A stretch of 64,000 nucleotides of DNA from NCBI RefSeq assembly GCF_000716335.1, contig NZ_KL591003.1, positions 382,261-446,260 on the forward strand, read 5' to 3'. Source of the stretch: Streptomyces sp. NRRL S-118 (GTDB taxonomy: Bacteria; Actinomycetota; Actinomycetes; Streptomycetales; Streptomycetaceae). The notes under the pieces were generated by a model. That model was not told where the DNA came from. It searched no databases and saw only the letters and a list, made by a program, of their open reading frames with translations. This document shows positions 48,986 through 58,940 of the stretch, one piece after another; within the stretch, counting starts at the first letter, position 1, and each line of letters begins with the position of its first letter. The position numbers and the translations under genes are program-made.

Positions 48986-51576
48986 GATCGATTCCTTTCC
49001 TTCATGGGGACGGTGTGCTTCTTCACGGTCCCTGGTTGGGACCGGCTCTGGGGCCGCCGCAGCGGCGGGAGGAACGGCAGGTGCGCGCGGCCGTCGGTCG
49101 CGGCGCTGCCGAGGGCCAGCAGACAGCCGGCGGTGCCCGTGGCGAGGTCCATGGACAGCCGCATCATCTGCTCGCCCGGGAAGGCCAGATGCCCCTGGTA
49201 CGGCACGGCGTGCCGGGCGAGGGCGTCGATCTGGCGGCGTACGTCGGACTCCTGCGTCCCGGGCCCGGGCACGGTGGTACGGCTCAGGTACAGGACCATG
49301 CCGGCCGCCCCACGGAACAGCCCGGGCTGGGCGTAGAACGTGGCCTGGGCGGCCCGTACGAATTCGCCCCGCGCCTGCTCGAAGCGCTCGTCGGCGCGGT
49401 GGGCGGCGAAGTCGTCGAGCACCATGCCGATGCCGACGCTCCCGGCGCCGAGGTACGGCATGGTCCGCCAGCCCTCGTCGACCTGGAGGGTGCCGCCGGC
49501 GCCGTGGACGCAGCGGTCGAGGTCGCGGCGGAGCGCGTCGGCGGCGAGGTCCAGCAGGGCGGACTCGCCGGTGCGTTCGTACAGGCGCAGGAAGAGCAGC
49601 GCGGGGCCGGCGGCGCCGTGGAGGAGCCCGGCGCGGGTGATGCGGGGCAGGGCGCGGGCGGTGAGGTCCGCGCAGCGGACGGCCGCGTCCCGCAGGCCGA
49701 GGGAGTCGAGGGCGAGGCCGAGGCCCGCGAGCCCGCTGTGCAGGTCGGGGGCGATGTCGTCCCAGGGCGTGGCGAGGGTGAGTTCGGCGAGTTCGAGGGC
49801 GCGTTCGGGATGTCCGAGCCGCTCCAGGGTCCAGGCGATGCCCGCGAGGCCGTCGTACAGGCCGATGGGGGTGCCGGAGGGGGGCTCCTTGGTCCGTTCG
49901 AGGAGCCATTCCTCCGCGTCGGGCCGGCTCGGGGCCCCGGTCTCGGCGAGCGCGTACAGGACGCCGGCGGCGCCGTAGCCGAGGGTCAGGCCCCCGCCTG
50001 CGGTGGCGAACTGGGCGATGTCGCCGGGGAAGAAGCGGTCGTCGCGGTCGGGCGTCGCCGAGGCGGTGACGGCGCGGACCATCGAGTCGCGGCTGCGGGG
50101 CCAGTCACCCGGTTCGACGGGGAGGTACGGGCCGGGCCGTGCGCCCCGGTCGCCCTTGAGGATCTCCGCCACGGCCTCGTCCAGGAAGCCGCGCGGTACG
50201 GGGAAGTGGGCGGCCGCGATGTCGGCCAGGTGCCGGGCCTTGTGCGGGTCCAGCGGGAAGAGGCTGGTGAGCGGTATGAAGAGGGCGAGGCGCAGACAGG
50301 CGAGCGCGTAGCGGTCGACGTCGAACCCGCGCCGGTCGGCGGGGGCGACGAAGGCGGGGTTGGCGACGGTCTGCCGGCGGCCCTCGTCGATGTGCGCCGC
50401 GGCCTCGAAGTCGAGCAGCACGACGGACGACTCGTCCTCGGAGACCATGATGTTGAACAGGTGCAGGTCGTTGAAGACGACGCCGCGGGCGTGGACCGCC
50501 TCGACGGCTTCCTCCACCAGCCGGTGGATCCGCAGGGCCCACTCGGTGTAGGCGGCGAGCGCGCCGGGGGCGGGGTCGGCCTCGATCAGGGGGTGGCGGC
50601 GGGCGAAGAAGGTGTTGAGCGGTCTGCCCTCGACGTACTCCATCGCGAGGAAGTGGTGGTCGCCGAGGACGAAGCTGTCGCGCACCTCGGGCGTGCAGGG
50701 CAGTCCGGCGAGCCGCTCCAGGGCGGTCCGCTCGCGGTGCAGGCGGGTGACCGCGTCCGCGCCGTCGGCGGCGAGCCCGGCGTGCGGGCGGGCTTCCTTG
50801 AGGACGACCTGCTCTCCGGTGGCGGTGTGGCGGGCGACGTAGACGCCGCCGCCGTTGGAGAAGTGCAGGGCACGCTCGACGGTGTACGGGATGCCGGCGA
50901 CGGTCACGGCGCGCCGGGCGTCGAGGTGCGGCTGGAGGAAGTCGGGCAGGCTCACCCAGGGGGGCGTCCGGAAGACCGGGCCGCGCAGGTCGGGGACGAG
51001 CCGCCCCTCGGGGTCCGCGATGGCCGGGACCAGGTCGCCCTTGTCGTCGTAGCAGTGGCGCTGGGTGAAACTGCCGTAGCGCAGGTGCACGGGGCCGTCG
51101 GCCCAGCGCAGGTCGCTGAGGATGTACGGGCCGTCCTCGCCGGCGAGCAGGGCGTCGAGGTCGCGGGCGACCCGGTGGCACTGCTCGTCGTCGGCGGGGT
51201 AGACGGTGATGAACTTTCCGCTGGCCGCGCGGTCGGCGTACTTGGCGTTGCGGGTGTGGAGCAGGTAGCGGCTCGGGACGAACTTGAAGGCGATCCGGTG
51301 GGTGAAGCAGTACTCCGCCACCCTCGCCAGAATCGATTCTGCGTTGTCCAGGCGGGCCGAGACGTGGATCTTCCAGCCCTGTGCGGGCAGCTCCTGCTCC
51401 AGCGGGCGCAGCGCCAGCCAGTCGCCGCTGCGGTGCCGCCGCCAGCCCTCCGGCACGGCCGCGAGCGCCGCCTCGTACAGCGCTCCCCTGGCCCCCTGGC
51501 CCTCCGCGGACAGCCGGTGCGGTGCGTCGTAGAAGTGGCGGTCCGCGTCGCAGAAGGTGGCGTATCCCTTGATCAC
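48982..51576 (-). CDS. ramC: Class III lanthipeptide synthetase RamC
   Basis: An 864-residue LanKC that phosphorylates, dehydrates and cyclises RamS. N-terminal lyase-like region (residues ~1–210, opening KGYATFCDADRHFYDAPHR); Ser/Thr kinase domain with ATP Lys in EQVVLKEARP (about 257), catalytic loop VVFNDLHLFNIMV (about 369) and LLDFEAA (about 389); C-terminal LanC-like cyclase domain (about 510–850) with LGYGAAGVLYAL, LHSGLAGLGLAL and LHGAAGPALLFL, lacking clear zinc Cys/His ligands, as in class III enzymes. I prefer GTG 51576, since AGGGAG lies 5 nt upstream and it matches the RamC N-terminus, over the start at 51615. ramS overlaps by 4 bp. Confidence 0.94.
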   Translation of the reverse strand: MIKGYATFCDADRHFYDAPHRLSAEGQGARGALYEAALAAVPEGWRRHRSGDWLALRPLEQELPAQGWKIHVSARLDNAESILARVAEYCFTHRIAFKFVPSRYLLHTRNAKYADRAASGKFITVYPADDEQCHRVARDLDALLAGEDGPYILSDLRWADGPVHLRYGSFTQRHCYDDKGDLVPAIADPEGRLVPDLRGPVFRTPPWVSLPDFLQPHLDARRAVTVAGIPYTVERALHFSNGGGVYVARHTATGEQVVLKEARPHAGLAADGADAVTRLHRERTALERLAGLPCTPEVRDSFVLGDHHFLAMEYVEGRPLNTFFARRHPLIEADPAPGALAAYTEWALRIHRLVEEAVEAVHARGVVFNDLHLFNIMVSEDESSVVLLDFEAAAHIDEGRRQTVANPAFVAPADRRGFDVDRYALACLRLALFIPLTSLFPLDPHKARHLADIAAAHFPVPRGFLDEAVAEILKGDRGARPGPYLPVEPGDWPRSRDSMVRAVTASATPDRDDRFFPGDIAQFATAGGGLTLGYGAAGVLYALAETGAPSRPDAEEWLLERTKEPPSGTPIGLYDGLAGIAWTLERLGHPERALELAELTLATPWDDIAPDLHSGLAGLGLALDSLGLRDAAVRCADLTARALPRITRAGLLHGAAGPALLFLRLYERTGESALLDLAADALRRDLDRCVHGAGGTLQVDEGWRTMPYLGAGSVGIGMVLDDFAAHRADERFEQARGEFVRAAQATFYAQPGLFRGAAGMVLYLSRTTVPGPGTQESDVRRQIDALARHAVPYQGHLAFPGEQMMRLSMDLATGTAGCLLALGSAATDGRAHLPFLPPLRRPQSRSQPGTVKKHTVPMKERNRS

Positions 51577-51631
51577 ACCTGCTCCCTCGTTCGGCGACGG
51601 GGAAGACGGTGCCATCAGTGGGACGGGGGCC

Positions 51632-51647
51632 GACAGTCACAGCTGTC
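51632..51647. promoter_or_regulatory. Inverted repeat upstream of ramC
   Basis: GACAG-TCACAG-CTGTC (51632–51647), containing the palindrome ACAGCTGT, about 60 bp upstream of the ramC start. A candidate binding site for RamR or another developmental regulator; I cannot match it firmly to a known consensus. Confidence 0.35.
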
Positions 51648-51679
51648 AGCAATGACCCGTGCGGAACGCACGAGTAACC

Positions 51680-52075
51680 TCAGACGGCGGTCCGGCCCTC
51701 CCGGGCGGCGAGGGTGAAGGAGTGGCCGGCGGGGTCGGCGTAGGTGCGCACGTCGCGCGGGCCGGAGTTGTCCTTGGTCTCCACGGGCCGGGCGCCCAGT
51801 CCGACCGCTTCCCGCTCCGCCTCGTCCATGTCGGCCTCGGCGACCAGGATGTGCAGGTGGGCCTGTTGCGAGTCGTCCGGCCGGGGCCAGCTGGGAGGTG
51901 CGTAGCCGTGGTCGCGGCGGATGGCCAGGCGGACGCCGTCCTGGCCGAGGACCTCGATGAAATCGGGGTCGGTGCCCCGCTCCACGCGGGCGCCCAGCAG
52001 CCCCGCGTAGAAATCGGCGAGCGCCTCGGGTTCGGCGCAGTCCAGGACGAGGACACTTGTCTTCGATACCGTCAT
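51680..52075 (-). CDS. VOC/glyoxalase-family protein
   Basis: A 131-residue vicinal-oxygen-chelate fold protein with two betaalphabetabetabeta halves: TSVLVLDCAEPEALADFYAG and HLHILVAEADMDEAEREAVG, and C-terminal YADPAGHSFTLAAREG. The metal-binding pattern is incomplete, and the substrate is not predictable. ATG 52075 is the only start consistent with the domain. It precedes ramC on the same strand by 103 bp but is probably not part of the SapB operon. Confidence 0.8.
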   Translation of the reverse strand: MTVSKTSVLVLDCAEPEALADFYAGLLGARVERGTDPDFIEVLGQDGVRLAIRRDHGYAPPSWPRPDDSQQAHLHILVAEADMDEAEREAVGLGARPVETKDNSGPRDVRTYADPAGHSFTLAAREGRTAV

Positions 52076-52200
52076 GAGGCCCTTGTGCCCCTCCTCGGGC
52101 GCGACACGCGCACCTCGACCGGTCGCCCTCGAACGCCCCGGCGAGCTGGTAGAACGCACCTCCGAAGCGGATCCGGACCAGGTCCAGTAGGGAGCAATCC

Positions 52201-52914
52201 GTGTTCTATTACGTGCTCAAGTACGTGCTGCTCGGGCCGGTTCTCCGGCTCCTGTTCCGCCCGAGGACGGAGGGGCTGGAGCACGTGCCGGAGTCCGGCG
52301 CGGCGATCATCGCGGGCAACCACCTGTCGTTCTCGGACCACTTCCTGATGCCCGTGGTGCTGAAGCGGCGCATCACCTTCCTGGCGAAGCAGGAGTACTT
52401 CACCGGCCCGGGCATCAAGGGCCGGCTGACCGCCGCGTTCTTCCGCAGCGCCGGCCAGATCCCGGTGGACCGCTCCGGCAGGGATGCGGGCCAGGCCGCC
52501 ATCCGCGAAGGGCTCGGGGTACTGGCGAAGGACGAGCTGCTGGGCATCTACCCGGAAGGCACCCGCTCGCACGACGGACGGCTCTACAAGGGCAAGGTCG
52601 GGGTGGCGGTGATGGCCCTGAAGGCGGGTGTCCCGGTGATTCCGTGCGCCATGGTGGGGACGTTCGAGATCCAGCCGCCGGGACAGGTTCTGCCGAAGAT
52701 CAAGCGGGTGCGGATCCGTTTCGGTGAGCCGCTGGACTTCTCGCGGTTCGCGGGGATGGAGGACCAGAAGGCGGTGCTCCGCGCCGTCACGGACGAGATC
52801 ATGTACAGCATCCTCGCCCTGTCGGGCCAGGAGTACGTCGACGAGTACGCGGCCACTGTGAAGGCGGCGCAGGCGGGCGGACAACGGCGCAGCTTCCCCC
52901 GATTGCGGCACTGA
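52201..52914 (+). CDS. plsC: 1-acyl-sn-glycerol-3-phosphate acyltransferase
   Basis: A 237-residue membrane-associated acyltransferase making phosphatidic acid. Motif I is NHLSFSDHF (HxxxxD), motif II is AGQIPVDRSG, and motif III is IYPEGTRSHD, followed by VPVIPCAMVG. An N-terminal hydrophobic helix (FYYVLKYVLLGPVLRLLF) anchors it. GTG 52201 follows AGGGAG at good spacing. Several PlsC paralogues are normal in Streptomyces. Confidence 0.93.
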   Translation: MFYYVLKYVLLGPVLRLLFRPRTEGLEHVPESGAAIIAGNHLSFSDHFLMPVVLKRRITFLAKQEYFTGPGIKGRLTAAFFRSAGQIPVDRSGRDAGQAAIREGLGVLAKDELLGIYPEGTRSHDGRLYKGKVGVAVMALKAGVPVIPCAMVGTFEIQPPGQVLPKIKRVRIRFGEPLDFSRFAGMEDQKAVLRAVTDEIMYSILALSGQEYVDEYAATVKAAQAGGQRRSFPRLRH

Positions 52915-53033
52915 GCGCGGCCGCCGGACAGGCCGGACGCCGGCCCGGCGCGGGTTTTCACCCGGCAGGCATGGGACGGGCACACCGGGCAACACGGACC
53001 TTCACATGTTCCCCCAGAACAGGGAGAGTTCTC

Positions 53034-53324
53034 ATGGCCGGTTACGGCACCAGCGGTACGCATGGGCATGCGGAGTCCCGTACGAACGGCCTGGCCATCG
53101 CCGGGCTGGTGTGCGGTGTCGTGGGTGTGCTCGTCTTCAACGTGATCCTCGGTCCGCTCGCCATCGTCTTCGGTGCGCTCGGCCGCAAGCAGGCACCGGT
53201 CAAGGGCGGCGCAGGCATGGCGAAGGCCGCCATCGTCCTCGGTGTCGTCGACCTGGTGATCTTCGCGATACTCATGATGGTCGCGGCGTCGAACGGCGGC
53301 TTCAGCTGGTACGTCGGCGGCTGA
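53034..53324 (+). CDS. DUF4190-like small membrane protein
   Basis: A 96-residue protein with two TM helices (LAIAGLVCGVVGVLVFNVIL and AAIVLGVVDLVIFAILMMVA) joined by a short basic loop (GRKQAPVKGGAGMAK), matching the DUF4190 family. Function unknown. ATG 53034 follows AGGGAG. It converges on ureD with 7 bp between. Confidence 0.85.
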   Translation: MAGYGTSGTHGHAESRTNGLAIAGLVCGVVGVLVFNVILGPLAIVFGALGRKQAPVKGGAGMAKAAIVLGVVDLVIFAILMMVAASNGGFSWYVGG

Positions 53325-53331
53325 TCCACCG

Positions 53332-54111
53332 TCAGGAAGTGAGCTCGGCCAGCGCTTCGTCCAGGACCCGCCGCAGGAGGAGCGCGTCCGGGGCGAGCGC
53401 GGTCACCAGCGCGGCGGGCCCGGCGAGCGGGGTGACGGCGGCGGTGTCCCCGAGGAGCCGGGGCTCGACCGGGTTCCCCTCCCACTCCGGGTCCACGACG
53501 AGGAGTTGACCGGAGGCCCGGTGCCCTCCCAGTACCGCTCCCCCGTCCCAGCCGCCGGGCGCCCCCGGGCCGAGGGCCAGTTCCTGGTCCAGCAGGGGGC
53601 GTCCGGCACGGCGGACGGTGAGGCGGGTGGCGAGGGTGCCGGGCTCCTCGCCGTGCCGGCCCAGGATCAGCTCCTCGCGCAGCACCAGTCGTGCCCCGGC
53701 GGCCAGTTCGGCCGTCGTGCGCATGCGGAGGGCGGAGCCGTGCGCGGAGACCAGTTGCTCCGGCAGCCAGCGCAGCTCCGCTCCCTCGCCGACCGTCAGG
53801 CGCACGTCGTACGTCGCCGGCCCCGCGGCGCCCCGCCCCGGCAGCGCCACCGTCGCGGCCGCGGAGTCGACGGTGAGCCGCGCCCCGTCCCGCACCTCGG
53901 CCTCGATCGCGAGCCGGTCCCCGCCCAGCGGGGCGGTCATCGCACCGACGACGGTGACCCGGGTGGAAGGGGCGCTCCCCGGGACCGCTGCCGCCACGGG
54001 CACGGCGCGGGTGCGGCGCAGGGCCAGCGGCCCGTCGCCGGCCAGCACCGGCAGGCCGCCGTCCGCCTCGGCGACGATCCGGGCGGTGGCGTGGACGCTC
54101 GTGAGGGTCAT
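53332..54111 (-). CDS. ureD: Urease accessory protein UreD
   Basis: A 259-residue accessory protein that binds apo-urease with UreF and UreG for nickel delivery. Recognisable blocks: GAMTAPLGGDRLAIEAEVRD, GAELRWLPEQLVSAHGSALR and LRRVLDEALAELTS at the end. Somewhat short and divergent, as is usual for UreD. Last gene of ureABCFGD, 6 bp after ureG. Confidence 0.92.
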   Translation of the reverse strand: MTLTSVHATARIVAEADGGLPVLAGDGPLALRRTRAVPVAAAVPGSAPSTRVTVVGAMTAPLGGDRLAIEAEVRDGARLTVDSAAATVALPGRGAAGPATYDVRLTVGEGAELRWLPEQLVSAHGSALRMRTTAELAAGARLVLREELILGRHGEEPGTLATRLTVRRAGRPLLDQELALGPGAPGGWDGGAVLGGHRASGQLLVVDPEWEGNPVEPRLLGDTAAVTPLAGPAALVTALAPDALLLRRVLDEALAELTS

Positions 54112-54117
54112 GGCGGG

Positions 54118-54801
<684 letters not shown>

Positions 54802-54822
54802 GGCGTTCCTTGTCGTCGGGCG

Positions 54823-55485
54823 TCAGGAGGCGAAGAGGCGTACGGCCCAGGCCGCGTGCTGCTCGGCGGTGATGTCGAGCAGCGGGGCGGACGCGGCGGG
54901 CAGCGCGTCGATGCCCTGCCGGGCGGCGTCCGCGGCCCGGGCGGCCACCAGGTCCATGTCGGGTGCGAGCCGCGCCAGGACGGCGGTGGCCCGGAAGGGG
55001 TCGAGGCTCAGCAGCCGCACCGCCGCGGTGGCGGGCCCGCTGACCGTTTCGTACGCGACGCAGTGCGCCGCGTCCTCGGCACCGAGCTCCGCCGCGCGGG
55101 CGGCCAGCCCGAGGACGACGGGCTGGTGGGCGCCGCGGGGGAAGGCCCGTGCGAGCGCGTCGAGTTCGGGGCTCGGCCAGGTGGCGCGGGCGGCCCGCAG
55201 CATCTGGCGGCCGAGCCTGCGGCCGGTGGCACGCAGCGCGGGTGAGGGGGTGCGGGCGTCGGCGGCCTCGTCGAGCGCGACGGGGTCGAGTCCGAGGGCG
55301 GCTGCGGCGGCCAGCGACGCGGAAGTGAGGCCCGTGGTGTGCAGGCGGCCCCGGCAGAAGGCCTCCAGGTCGCGGGCGCCACGGATGCGTCCCGCCTTGA
55401 CGGCCGCTTCGGCACCGCCGGAGTGGGCGTGGCCACCGGCGGGGAAGCGGCCGTCGGCGAGGACGAGGAGGGCAGCGCGTGTCAT
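54823..55485 (-). CDS. ureF: Urease accessory protein UreF
   Basis: A 220-residue helical protein. It opens LLVLADGRFPAGGHAHSGGA, typical of actinobacterial UreF, and contains HQPVVLGLAARAAELG-like sequence in the middle. It acts as the GTPase-modulating scaffold with UreD and UreG. It is 10 bp after ureC and 21 bp before ureG. Confidence 0.94.
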   Translation of the reverse strand: MTRAALLVLADGRFPAGGHAHSGGAEAAVKAGRIRGARDLEAFCRGRLHTTGLTSASLAAAAALGLDPVALDEAADARTPSPALRATGRRLGRQMLRAARATWPSPELDALARAFPRGAHQPVVLGLAARAAELGAEDAAHCVAYETVSGPATAAVRLLSLDPFRATAVLARLAPDMDLVAARAADAARQGIDALPAASAPLLDITAEQHAAWAVRLFAS

Positions 55486-55495
55486 CGGAGGGCCG

Positions 55496-57217
55496 TCAGA
55501 AGAGGAAGTAGCGCTGGGCCATGGGAAGTTCGGCGGCGGGAGCCGGGTCGACCGGGTCGCCGTCGATCGTCACCGTGAAGGTGTCGGCGTCGACCTCGAC
55601 GCGCGGCAGGGCGTCGTTCTCGCGCATGTCGGCCTTGGTCACTCCGCGGGTGCTCCTGATCGCGGTGAACTCCTTGCGCAGGCCGAGCCGTTCGGGCAGG
55701 CCGTCATCGAGGGCGGTCCCGGTGACGAAGTTCAGCGACCCGGCCGCCGCCGCCCGCCCGAGCGCGCCGAACATGGGGCGCGGCATGACCGGCTGGGGCG
55801 TGGGGATCGACGCGTTGGCGTCGCCCATCTGCGCGTAGGCGATCTGCCCGCCCTTGATGACGGTCAGCGGCTTGACGCCGAAGAACGCCGGCTCCCACAG
55901 GACCAGGTCGGCCAGCTTGCCGGTCTCGACCGAGCCGATCTCATGGTCGAGGCCCTGGGCGACCGCCGGGTTGATCGTGTACTTGGCGACGTAGCGGCGC
56001 ACCCGGTGGTTGTCGGCGCGGCCGTCACCGGGCAGTGCGCCGCGGCGCTTCTTCATCACGTGCGCGGTCTGCCACGTCCGCAGGATCACCTCGCCGACGC
56101 GGCCCATGGCCTGGGAGTCGGAGGAGATGATCGAGATGGCGCCCAGGTCGTGCAGGATGTCCTCGGCCGCGATCGTGGAGGGCCGGATGCGCGACTCGGC
56201 GAAGGCGAGGTCCTCGGGGACGGCCGGGTTGAGGTGGTGGCACACCATCAGCATGTCGAGGTGTTCGTCGAGCGTGTTGAGGGTGTGCGGCCGGGTGGGA
56301 TTGGTGGAGCTCGGCAGGACGTACGGCTCGGAGACCACGGTGATGATGTCGGGCGCGTGTCCGCCGCCGGCACCCTCGGTGTGGTACGCGTGGATGGTCC
56401 GGCCGGCGATGGCGGCGAGGGTGTCGCCGACGAAACCGGCCTCGTTGAGGGTGTCGGTGTGGATGGCGAGCTGGGCGCCGGTCTCGTCGCAGACGGTGAG
56501 GCAGGCGTCGATGGCGGCCGGGGTGGCTCCCCAGTCCTCGTGGATCTTGAACCCGAGGGCTCCGCCGCGCAGTTGGGAGTGCATCGCCTCGCGCGAGACG
56601 GTGTTGCCCTTGCCGAGCAGTCCGATGTTGACGGGGTACGTCTCCAGCGCCTCGAACATGCGGGTGAGGTGCCACGGACCGGGTGTGATGGTGGTGGCCT
56701 TCGTCCCTTCGGCCGGTCCGGTGCCGCCTCCGACGAGGGTGGTGATGCCGGAGGTGAGCGCCTGGTCGACGACGGTGGGCGAGATGAAGTGGACGTGTGC
56801 GTCGATCGCGCCGGCGGTGACGATCCTGCCGTTGCCGGCGATGATCTCCGTCTCGGGGCCGATGACGAGGGCGGGGTGGACGCCGTCCATGGTGTCGGGG
56901 TTCCCGGCCTTGCCGAGGCCCGTGATGCGGCCGTCGCGGATGCCGATGTCCGCCTTGACGACGCCCCAGTGGTCGACGACGACGGCGCCGGTGATGACGG
57001 TGTCCGGGGCGCCTTCGGCGCGGGTCGTGCGGGCCTGGCCCATCGACTCACGGATCACCTTGCCGCCGCCGAACACCGCTTCGTCGCCCGCGCGGCCGGG
57101 GCCGCCGGAGCGGTCCTCCTCGATCTCGATCAGCAGGTCGGTGTCGGCGAGCCGGATGCGGTCGCCGGTGGTGGGGCCGAAGAGGTCGGCGTAGACGGGG
57201 CGTGAGAGCTCAGCCAT
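55496..57217 (-). CDS. ureC: Urease alpha subunit
   Basis: A 573-residue nickel amidohydrolase converting urea to ammonia and carbamate. Metal ligands are visible in [11 protein letters not shown] (HxH), [12 protein letters not shown] (the carbamylated Lys), [15 protein letters not shown] and the flap region [23 protein letters not shown] 57217 lies 8 nt after GGAGG and gives the family's usual 573 residues; the GTG at 57226 is less likely. It overlaps ureB by 8 bp. Confidence 0.98.
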   Translation of the reverse strand: MAELSRPVYADLFGPTTGDRIRLADTDLLIEIEEDRSGGPGRAGDEAVFGGGKVIRESMGQARTTRAEGAPDTVITGAVVVDHWGVVKADIGIRDGRITGLGKAGNPDTMDGVHPALVIGPETEIIAGNGRIVTAGAIDAHVHFISPTVVDQALTSGITTLVGGGTGPAEGTKATTITPGPWHLTRMFEALETYPVNIGLLGKGNTVSREAMHSQLRGGALGFKIHEDWGATPAAIDACLTVCDETGAQLAIHTDTLNEAGFVGDTLAAIAGRTIHAYHTEGAGGGHAPDIITVVSEPYVLPSSTNPTRPHTLNTLDEHLDMLMVCHHLNPAVPEDLAFAESRIRPSTIAAEDILHDLGAISIISSDSQAMGRVGEVILRTWQTAHVMKKRRGALPGDGRADNHRVRRYVAKYTINPAVAQGLDHEIGSVETGKLADLVLWEPAFFGVKPLTVIKGGQIAYAQMGDANASIPTPQPVMPRPMFGALGRAAAAGSLNFVTGTALDDGLPERLGLRKEFTAIRSTRGVTKADMRENDALPRVEVDADTFTVTIDGDPVDPAPAAELPMAQRYFLF

Positions 57218-57521
57218 CGAGGGCACCTCCGGTCCGGCCGCGCAGCCCGGGCACGATGCGCAGCCCCGCGAGCGGTACGAGTTCGACGTCGACGGGGATG
57301 CCGGGTTCGAAGCGCACGGCGGTACCGGCGGCGATGTTCAGCCGCAGGCCGTGGGCGGCCGGGCGGTCGAACCGCAGACCGGGGTTGGCCTCGGCGAAGT
57401 GGTAGTGGGAACCGACCTGGACGGGCCGGTCGGCGGCGTTGAGCACGGTGAGGCGGGTGACCGGGCGGCCCTCGTTGAGGGGCACGGGCTCGTCCGCGTG
57501 GAGGATCTCTCCGGGGATCAT
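57210..57521 (-). CDS. ureB: Urease beta subunit
   Basis: A 103-residue subunit starting [18 protein letters not shown], with [20 protein letters not shown] and [16 protein letters not shown] 57521 gives the usual N-terminus and is preceded by GGGGGAG; the GTG at 57530 is in frame but badly spaced. Structural subunit of the (alpha-beta-gamma)3 enzyme. Confidence 0.97.
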   Translation of the reverse strand: MIPGEILHADEPVPLNEGRPVTRLTVLNAADRPVQVGSHYHFAEANPGLRFDRPAAHGLRLNIAAGTAVRFEPGIPVDVELVPLAGLRIVPGLRGRTGGALDG

Positions 57522-57537
57522 CGGTGGCACTCCCCCG

Positions 57538-57840
<303 letters not shown>

Positions 57841-57963
57841 GATTCACCTCACAGTTCCCGCCCGGCGCGGTCCCGGACGCAGCGGGACCCTATCCGGCTT
57901 CAACACTCTGTTGACCTGCGGGGACGAGTGTGGCGGAGAGATATTTCCAACTCGGGCGCAAAC

Positions 57964-57979
57964 TTTTCCGGGAGGTTAA
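57964..57979 (-). promoter_or_regulatory. GlnR-box-like site upstream of ureA
   Basis: On the minus strand TTAAC-N6-GAAAA, matching the streptomycete GlnR half-site pattern gTnAC-N6-GaAAC at most positions, about 125 bp before ureA. The surrounding 57890–57990 is A/T-rich and likely contains the promoter. The rest of 57841–58200 shows no gene. Confidence 0.5.
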
Positions 57980-58200
57980 CTGCCTCTTTGCATCCTCATG
58001 GAGATCACAGCGGCGCGCTCGTCCCGGAGGCGACGGCGATCCGCCCCGGCACGCGGCCCCGGCCGGGCCGCTGCCCCGCGGGCGTGCCGCACGCGCCGTG
58101 CACGGTGCGCGCCGCTGCTCGCCGGCATGCGGCGGGCCGGACGGAACCGCGCCCGGCCGGCCGACACGCCGCCGGCCGGCCGGGCGCCGCGGTCGGCCCG

Positions 58201-58413
58201 TCAGACGGCCAGGCAGCCCGTGCCGGGGACGGCCGGGACCTCCGGGGGCACGGCGAGCGACGCCGGGTCGACGACGGTGGTCAGGTCGGTCGCGCTCGTG
58301 GTGACGCAGTCGAGGACGGTGGCGGGGTCCGGCAGTGCTACTGCGGAGGCGGCGGTGGCGGTGAACCCGAGGAACGTGACGGTTCCGAGGACGACGGCCG
58401 CGATGCGACGCAT
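58201..58413 (-). CDS. Small secreted two-cysteine protein (70 aa)
   Basis: ATG 58413 lies 7 nt after AGGAGGGA. The signal peptide is RRIAAVVLGTVTFLGFTATAASA, followed by a 46-residue mature peptide rich in Val, Pro and Thr with two Cys (LDCVTTS and GTGCLAV), likely disulfide-bonded. The spacing recalls secreted peptides of Streptomyces surfaces but it lacks chaplin hallmarks. No family recognised. Confidence 0.7.
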   Translation of the reverse strand: MRRIAAVVLGTVTFLGFTATAASAVALPDPATVLDCVTTSATDLTTVVDPASLAVPPEVPAVPGTGCLAV

Positions 58414-58590
58414 ACGGTTCCCTCCTGAAGCGGGGTGGTGGGGCCTGACTCACCGGATGGTTCGAGTCGGCCCCTGGCTACCCACGCCGTCCCCGCGGCT
58501 ACGCGTCCCCTCACTCGTACGAGGATGACGAAACGATCCCTCATCGGGGCGCGCCACGCCCGGCCACCCGCACGGGTGGAACGCGGCGCG

Positions 58591-58881
58591 TCAGGCGCCG
58601 GGGCGCGGGTGCTGCGGGGGGCGGTGCTCCGCCGCGAGGCCGAACCGGGGGCGTTCGCCGGGAGCGGACGTCAGCGGACGGGTCGTGGAGACGGAACTCG
58701 TCGCCGGGCTCTCGGTCTGCTCGGGCTCCGTTTCCAGTCGCTGCAGGTCAGCGGCTGACACCAGCGCCACGAGCGGCTTTCCGTGACGGGTCACGACCAC
58801 GCGCTCACCGCCGTAGACGACGCGGTTGATCAGTTCGGCGAGCTCTGCACGGGCTTGCGTCACCGGAATCTCGTAGGCCAT
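58591..58881 (-). CDS. Phd/YefM-type antitoxin, no toxin adjacent
   Basis: The N-terminus MAYEIPVTQARAELAELINR, then VVYGGERVVVTRHGKPLVAL, is the Phd/YefM DNA-binding domain. The C-terminal ~45 residues are Pro/Ser/Arg-rich and look disordered. A toxin gene would normally follow downstream on the minus strand, but 58414–58590 has no open frame that qualifies. Upstream ATGs at 58893 and 58890 are possible starts. It is divergent from a clpP paralogue across a short region with repeated CTGTA elements. Confidence 0.8.
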   Translation of the reverse strand: MAYEIPVTQARAELAELINRVVYGGERVVVTRHGKPLVALVSAADLQRLETEPEQTESPATSSVSTTRPLTSAPGERPRFGLAAEHRPPQHPRPGA

Positions 58882-58898
58882 GGTTCCCATCATAAACG

Positions 58899-58925
58899 CC
58901 TGTACGTCCTGTACATTTTTTACAG
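58899..58925. promoter_or_regulatory. Repeat-rich operator between antitoxin and clpP paralogue
   Basis: CCTGTAC occurs at 58899–58905 and 58908–58914 (9-bp period), and CTGTA-N7-TACAG forms a perfect 5-bp-arm inverted repeat at 58909–58925. It sits within 20 bp of both genes' starts and is A/T-rich, so a shared operator/promoter is likely. Confidence 0.55.
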
Positions 58926-58940
58926 AAAGGGAGGCACGCC

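Noticed and set aside
46931..49336. Several plus-strand frames opposite ramA/ramS
   Set aside because: Antisense shadows of ram genes; composition is Gly/Arg/Ala with no motifs.
44639..51576. Considered a class II or antibiotic lantibiotic cluster
   Set aside because: The synthetase is LanKC type with a kinase domain, and the precursor is nearly identical to RamS, so SapB is the better reading.
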